DNA from: an uncultured Lachnospiraceae bacterium
Lineage (GTDB): Bacteria; Bacillota; Clostridia; Lachnospirales; Lachnospiraceae
NCBI GenBank assembly: GCA_910579275.1
Contig: CAJTTO010000012.1
Coordinates: 1 to 64,000, forward strand
Direction: 5' to 3'
DNA length: 64,000 bases
A model generated the notes under the pieces. It searched no databases. It was given only the letters and a program-made list of their open reading frames with translations, and was not told where the DNA came from. The translations under genes and the position numbers were made by a program. Below, piece after piece: positions 60,095 through 64,000 of the stretch (the stretch's first letter is position 1; the number at the start of each line of letters is the position of its first letter).

Positions 60095-61897
60095 TTATGC
60101 CCCCATACCCAGCAGTGAATCAAGCATGGAATTAATCACATTGATATAACGGCTTGCCGCATTGTATGCATTCTGGTACATAATCATATGCTCCAGCTCC
60201 TCGTCGGAGGAAACACCGATAACGGTCTGCCGCTCGTTGTCGGCAAGCGCCATTGCCTGCTGTTCATACTCATACAGTCCCTGGAACACATATCCTGACG
60301 TCGCAACCTGATTAATCAGGTCAATATAGCAGTTCTCAAAGCTGCTGATTTTCGTCGCATTCGGGTTGAGGTAGATTCCCTCGTTCTGGAATGCCTCCAC
60401 AAATTTCTTTCCGATATTGAAATCCGCCGACTGATCCTCCTCGGTAAAGCCAAGAAGAGACGGCATCTGTACCAATTTCTCGTTAATCTTGATATTCTGG
60501 CAGTTGTAGAGCGAGAACTGCGAATTCGCATCCTCCTCGTTATATTTCCAGTACATTCCACGGATGGGTTCCCCGTTCTCATCATAAATCTGGTAAAGCT
60601 TTACGCCCTGTGCTTTTAATGTCTCTGCCTCGGCAGTACTCATCACCACTTTCTCGTATGCATCCGAACCGATTTTCTGGAACATCTGCATCGGTGAACC
60701 GTCCTCGTTGCACAGATATCCGCTCTTCGGATTGCAGTTCTCCGCAAGCACGTCATTGACTTTTGTCATGATGGCATGCACGAGATTGTCAAACTCTGCC
60801 TGGGCGTTCATCACAACGGACTTCGCAATGTAATCATTGTAGTATTTCAGCCCCGCTTTGTCATTGTAGCTGCCTTCCTTGATTCCTAGTTTATCCAGCT
60901 TGTAATCGCTAACCATGCCCACGGTCAAATCCGTGTAATTTGCAACATGGTCGCCGCGTGCCAGAAGGAGCGCCCTGAGTTCTCCGACATCGGTCTCACC
61001 CGCTGTCGAGATGTCCTCTTTGAGGTTGAAGACATACGCGGAGGAGTAATCCGCCACTTTTTTTCCGCTTGCATCTTCCTTGTAAATGACGTTGTGTTTC
61101 CAGTACGGCGTCACAAAACCGGTCTCCTTATCCGTGAGCATATCCATCTCATATGCCTGACTCTCCGTGACAAAGTTCGTGCCGTTAAAGTTTACACTGA
61201 CTCTGCTGCACTCGTCCTCGAAATAGGTTATGTTGCCGTAACCGGAAAGCATGTCGAGAAGGGAATCGCGCTCATCGCGAAGGTCGTTTGCATTCTCGAC
61301 GCCGCCAGCCTCTATCTTCATAATTTCTTTATTCAGTTCATGAATCCGCTGTCCGATGGAATTAATATCTTTGACTGCATCCTTTACCTGTTTGTTCAGG
61401 TTGCCCTGATACTCCTGAAATGATGCATAAACCGATGTTGCATTATCTACAAAGCTTGCCGCTTTTGATACCAGCATCGACATGTTGACGGTATTGTTGG
61501 GATCCTTTGCAACCTCCTGCATGGCGCTCCAAAGTGCCGACACGGAATTCTTAAATGCTGCCCCGTCCAGCTCTCCCATAATATCCTCTATCTCAAGGAT
61601 TACCGAATATGAAGTTTCATAGTACGACATTCTTCCGTTTTCAAGACGGTACGCCTTATCAAGGAATTCATCCCTGACATGCCTGCACTCGGAATACTTG
61701 GAGCCGGTTCCCACCTGGAACTTTTTTCCGGCTACCGAGCGTCCTGCGAAAGTATATGTCGTATCGGAATTTGCCACCTGCTGGCGGACATATCCCGGCG
61801 TATTAAGATTTGATAAGTTGTGCGCTACAGTATGCAGCGCGTTCTGTGATGTGCGCAGTCCACTGTCGCCCAAATATAATGATCCAAACAAAGACAT
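60095..61897 (-). CDS. flgK: flagellar hook-associated protein 1 (FlgK), paralogue 2
   Basis: 600 residues. ALHTVAHNLSNLNTPGYVRQ at the N-terminus, INELNKEIMKIEAGG-type helix and NDLRDERDSLLDMLSGYGNI in D1, and EELEHMIMYQNAYNAASRYI at the C-terminus. It aligns at both ends with the downstream paralogue but only about a third of residues look shared. Two FlgK genes in tandem suggest a two-part hook-filament junction. Contains several Cys (YSECRHVRD, NCNPKSGYLCNED), unusual for an exported axial protein. Confidence 0.93.
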   Translation of the reverse strand: MSLFGSLYLGDSGLRTSQNALHTVAHNLSNLNTPGYVRQQVANSDTTYTFAGRSVAGKKFQVGTGSKYSECRHVRDEFLDKAYRLENGRMSYYETSYSVILEIEDIMGELDGAAFKNSVSALWSAMQEVAKDPNNTVNMSMLVSKAASFVDNATSVYASFQEYQGNLNKQVKDAVKDINSIGQRIHELNKEIMKIEAGGVENANDLRDERDSLLDMLSGYGNITYFEDECSRVSVNFNGTNFVTESQAYEMDMLTDKETGFVTPYWKHNVIYKEDASGKKVADYSSAYVFNLKEDISTAGETDVGELRALLLARGDHVANYTDLTVGMVSDYKLDKLGIKEGSYNDKAGLKYYNDYIAKSVVMNAQAEFDNLVHAIMTKVNDVLAENCNPKSGYLCNEDGSPMQMFQKIGSDAYEKVVMSTAEAETLKAQGVKLYQIYDENGEPIRGMYWKYNEEDANSQFSLYNCQNIKINEKLVQMPSLLGFTEEDQSADFNIGKKFVEAFQNEGIYLNPNATKISSFENCYIDLINQVATSGYVFQGLYEYEQQAMALADNERQTVIGVSSDEELEHMIMYQNAYNAASRYINVINSMLDSLLGMGA

Positions 61898-61921
61898 GGT
61901 ATCTCTCCTCGTGATTCGTCG

Positions 61922-62440
61922 TTATTGTTTCGCGTCGAAACCACCATGAAAGATACCAAGCGATTGTCCGTTTGTATATGCATTCTTTGAATAATTGGCT
62001 GTTTGCGGCGCAGACTTCATAGCTCGTATCATGTTGAGGTTAAAATCTACCATTTCAAGCCGGTCTGTGAGAAGCATCTGATTTTTATCATTTACCTCCC
62101 TGAGACTTGTGATGGTCGCCCCCAAACGTTTCTGCACCGTTTCCAGCTTCTGCTGCTGGTCGGGCATCTTGTCGAGCATCTGAATCAGGTCTATGAGTTT
62201 CAATGTTTCAACATCCCTGTTAACTACGTCGGCAATGTCAGCCAGATATTTATCTCTCTGCTTTTCCATTCCTTGGATTTTGCCTACGATTTCCTGTTCG
62301 TCCTCCGTGATTTTTCCCAGGCTTTCGATATCCCCCGATACAATGGCGGGAGTTTTGCTTTCAGCGAGTTCCAGCAGTTTCTCATACTGTGTGTTTTCGC
62401 AGTCAAGCACGTCAATCAAGTTCTCCAATAAGCTTGCCAC
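61922..62440 (-). CDS. flgN: FlgN family flagellar chaperone
   Basis: 172 residues, helical, starting with GTG (GAGGTG upstream). LLENLIDVLDCENTQYEKLL then TEDEQEIVGKIQGMEKQRDK is the FlgN pattern. Chaperone for FlgK and FlgL, whose genes follow directly in the operon. C-terminus (NYSKNAYTNGQSLGIFHGGF) is typical of Clostridia FlgN. Confidence 0.92.
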   Translation of the reverse strand: MASLLENLIDVLDCENTQYEKLLELAESKTPAIVSGDIESLGKITEDEQEIVGKIQGMEKQRDKYLADIADVVNRDVETLKLIDLIQMLDKMPDQQQKLETVQKRLGATITSLREVNDKNQMLLTDRLEMVDFNLNMIRAMKSAPQTANYSKNAYTNGQSLGIFHGGFDAKQ

Positions 62441-62493
62441 CTGTTCACCTCACTGTCATGTCACGGCGTCAAATCTCCCCTTATTTAACACCC

Positions 62494-62775
62494 TTAAAAT
62501 AGTCCGTTGTACTTCTCAAGAAGTTTTCCGGCAAAATCCTCAGGATTCACCTCATATGTATTATTGTCAATACGTCCCTTTAAGGAATTTACGAGGTCCT
62601 GACGCACATCAGGTATTCCTGAAAGCGCCTTCTTTGCTACGGAAGCGTCCTGTGCCGTGGCTGAAAGCATAAGCTGATCCTTAAAGCTTGTACCTGTTGT
62701 CTTCTTTTCCTCAGCCTTTGCGATCTTCTTGTTTCCATAAATTTGCTGAATCTGATTGTAAGCATCTATACGCAT
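62494..62775 (-). CDS. flgM: anti-sigma-28 factor FlgM
   Basis: 93 residues. N-terminal MRIDAYNQIQQIYGNKK and the C-terminal helices (GIPDVRQDLVNSLKGRIDNN; EVNPEDFAGKLLEKYN) match FlgM. It inhibits sigma-28 until exported through the completed hook. A sigma-28 promoter 34 bp upstream gives the classical feedback. First gene of flgM-flgN-flgK-flgK-flgL. Confidence 0.95.
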   Translation of the reverse strand: MRIDAYNQIQQIYGNKKIAKAEEKKTTGTSFKDQLMLSATAQDASVAKKALSGIPDVRQDLVNSLKGRIDNNTYEVNPEDFAGKLLEKYNGLF

Positions 62776-62808
62776 ATCTGACTCCTCCTTCCCTGCTGTA
62801 TATAATCT

Positions 62809-62835
62809 TTATCGGATTTTTTTTTATTTTCTTTA
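62809..62835 (-). promoter_or_regulatory. sigma-28 promoter of flgM operon
   Basis: TAAA (62835-62832), 15 bp of mostly A, TCCGATAA (62816-62809) on the minus strand. Confidence 0.85.
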
Positions 62836-62861
62836 TACTTTCCCTGAAAGTTTCAGTTATT

Positions 62862-63506
62862 TTATGTCCCCCCTGTCCGGTGCATTTTCATGATTCCTTT
62901 CACGGTGCGGAATATATACGGCTTTAGCTCCTCGATTCCGACCGGTTCATTATATAGTATGGCGCTGTAGCATGTCGACCCGACAAGCTCAATAATCATA
63001 AACACCATCACCTCCGGATTTTCGTACCGGCTGTCCCCGTCAAACACGGAGTGATAAATGTCATAGAAATCAACCTCTGCGTCATCCTCCGCCTCGAGGA
63101 GCACGCTTTTGAACACGCCCCAGCTGAGGTTCTTTGAGATAAACCGCATCAGCGTCTTGTCCTGCACAAACTGATTCATGATATCGTCAATCAGGAAGAT
63201 TATTTTGTCTTCCAGATCCACAATACCAGCCGCTTTCAGGCATGCATCCGCCCGCCGGAACACCTCGCCTGACTTGTGGGCGATCAGTTTGTTCCTGATA
63301 TCATACTTGTCCTTAAAGTACAAGTAAAAGGTTCCCTTGGCGACCCCGGCGCTGTCCACGATGTCGGATATGGATGTCTTTTGGATTCCCTTGGTGGTGA
63401 ACAGCGCGAATGCCTTTTCCAGAAGCGCCTGTCTTTTCTGCTGTTTGTTCTTGTCTATCTTGGATTCTATTTTTTCTATTATATAGTTGTTTTTTTTATC
63501 ACTCAC
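62862..63506 (-). CDS. TetR/AcrR family regulator
   Basis: 214 residues from GTG (AAAGGA upstream). HTH at about 25-70: KAFALFTTKGIQKTSISDIV then AGVAKGTFYLYFKDKYDIR, the TetR_N signature. The C-terminal ligand domain (IIFLIDDIMNQFVQDKTLMR) is not assignable to a ligand. It marks the edge of the flagellar region; target unknown, possibly the gene that starts beyond 63600. Confidence 0.9.
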   Translation of the reverse strand: MSDKKNNYIIEKIESKIDKNKQQKRQALLEKAFALFTTKGIQKTSISDIVDSAGVAKGTFYLYFKDKYDIRNKLIAHKSGEVFRRADACLKAAGIVDLEDKIIFLIDDIMNQFVQDKTLMRFISKNLSWGVFKSVLLEAEDDAEVDFYDIYHSVFDGDSRYENPEVMVFMIIELVGSTCYSAILYNEPVGIEELKPYIFRTVKGIMKMHRTGGT

Positions 63507-63672
63507 GGCGTTTTCCTTTCTGCACTTTTATTATTATAAACATATTATGTAAAAAAGGCAATAAAAAAATGAGCGCTTCGTCCCCTTCACATAAGGAAGT
63601 GAATGGTACGAGGGCAGCGCTGTATCAAATTATGGTGTAGTTTTAGTGACTATGCCGTTTTTCTTTATCTGA

Positions 63673-64000
63673 ATGTCTATTGTGCTTACTGTGAAAAATC
63701 AGACCTTTATCATCTGCCCATATATGCCGCATAGTATTTCAGCACACAGCAGCTATACTTTGCTAAGTTTATGTATTGATAAAAATATTGCCGCACACTA
63801 TTCTGCCGACAAAATAAGGCATAACATAATGGCTCTGTTAATGAATGCTTTAAATTCAGAAAGAATCAATCAGTACCAGATATTACAATTATTAAACTGC
63901 TTAAATTTGTTTGCCGTCTATACAGATTGGCACTCTGAAAGCCAAAATCCACTTATCAATAACCTAAAAAGGCAGTTGGAATTATATCCCGAAGCCAAAT
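63673..64000 (+). CDS. partial hypothetical protein running off the right edge
   Basis: An open frame from ATG 63673 to the window end, at least 109 codons: MSIVLTVKNQTFIICPYMPH and later IDKNIAAHYSADKIRHNIMA then LLNCLNLFAVYTDWHSESQN. No Shine-Dalgarno is visible before this ATG, so the true start may be elsewhere (63724 is in frame) or the gene may be decayed at its 5' end. No family recognised. The stretch 63507-63672 holds an imperfect inverted repeat (AGCGCT at 63571 and about 63614) and A/T runs. Confidence 0.35.
   Translation, partial: MSIVLTVKNQTFIICPYMPHSISAHSSYTLLSLCIDKNIAAHYSADKIRHNIMALLMNALNSERINQYQILQLLNCLNLFAVYTDWHSESQNPLINNLKRQLELYPEAK

Overview
The window is chromosome from a motile Gram-positive anaerobe of the Clostridia, most likely a Lachnospiraceae (Roseburia/Butyrivibrio-like) gut or rumen bacterium. 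This rests on AAGGAGG ribosome binding sites, the order rpmG-secE-nusG-rplKA-rplJL-rpoBC-rpsL-rpsG-fusA-tuf, two FlgK paralogues, a FliW/CsrA pair, many flagellins, and ICE genes of the type common in gut Firmicutes. The genus is inferred, not proven.

Layout. (1) 1-3.8 kb: one end of an integrative element, with a ParM-like ATPase (partial), a DUF6017-type replication protein, a tyrosine integrase, an excisionase-like protein, a possible HEPN protein and an XRE regulator. It abuts the 3' side of tuf. (2) 3.8-22.1 kb, all on the minus strand: translation and transcription core, with consensus sigma-A promoters, an L10-leader attenuator and a capA-like gene inserted between rplA and rplJ. (3) 22.1-27.2 kb: an orphan FliD-like protein, UDP-galactopyranose mutase, a TPR glycosyltransferase and an orphan small protein behind a sigma-28 promoter. 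(4) 27.2-55.2 kb: an accessory flagellar-filament island. It holds eight complete flagellin genes, one flagellin carrying a zinc-metalloprotease domain (flagellinolysin) that has lost its C-terminal D0 helix, one 111-residue mini-flagellin, two TPR glycosyltransferases and flaG-fliD-fliS-fliT. Interspersed are small genes, including three paralogous 62-64 residue proteins ending in GVNLTxIDxIKE. (5) 55.2-62.8 kb: csrA, fliW, flgL, two flgK genes, flgN and flgM. (6) 62.8-64 kb: a TetR regulator and an open partial frame.

The regulation can be read from the sequence. Sigma-28 promoters (TAAA-N15/16-NCCGATAW or close variants) precede several flagellins, flgM, flaG and the orphan 157-residue gene. 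Many flagellin leaders are 170-480 nt long and carry a hairpin with GGA in the loop shortly upstream of an AAGGAGG Shine-Dalgarno, which is the signature of CsrA repression. With fliW and csrA alongside, this suggests the Hag-FliW-CsrA homeostatic switch acting on a whole flagellin family. Three tandem flagellins (49.4-54.3 kb) share near-identical ends and identical 117-bp spacers but different centres, which indicates duplication and gene conversion.

The flagellar island is also colonised by a MITE family (137-140 bp, 14-bp inverted ends beginning GTAA, 8-bp target duplications). One copy is nested inside a second, different MITE in a flagellin leader, and another is inserted into the flgL terminator.
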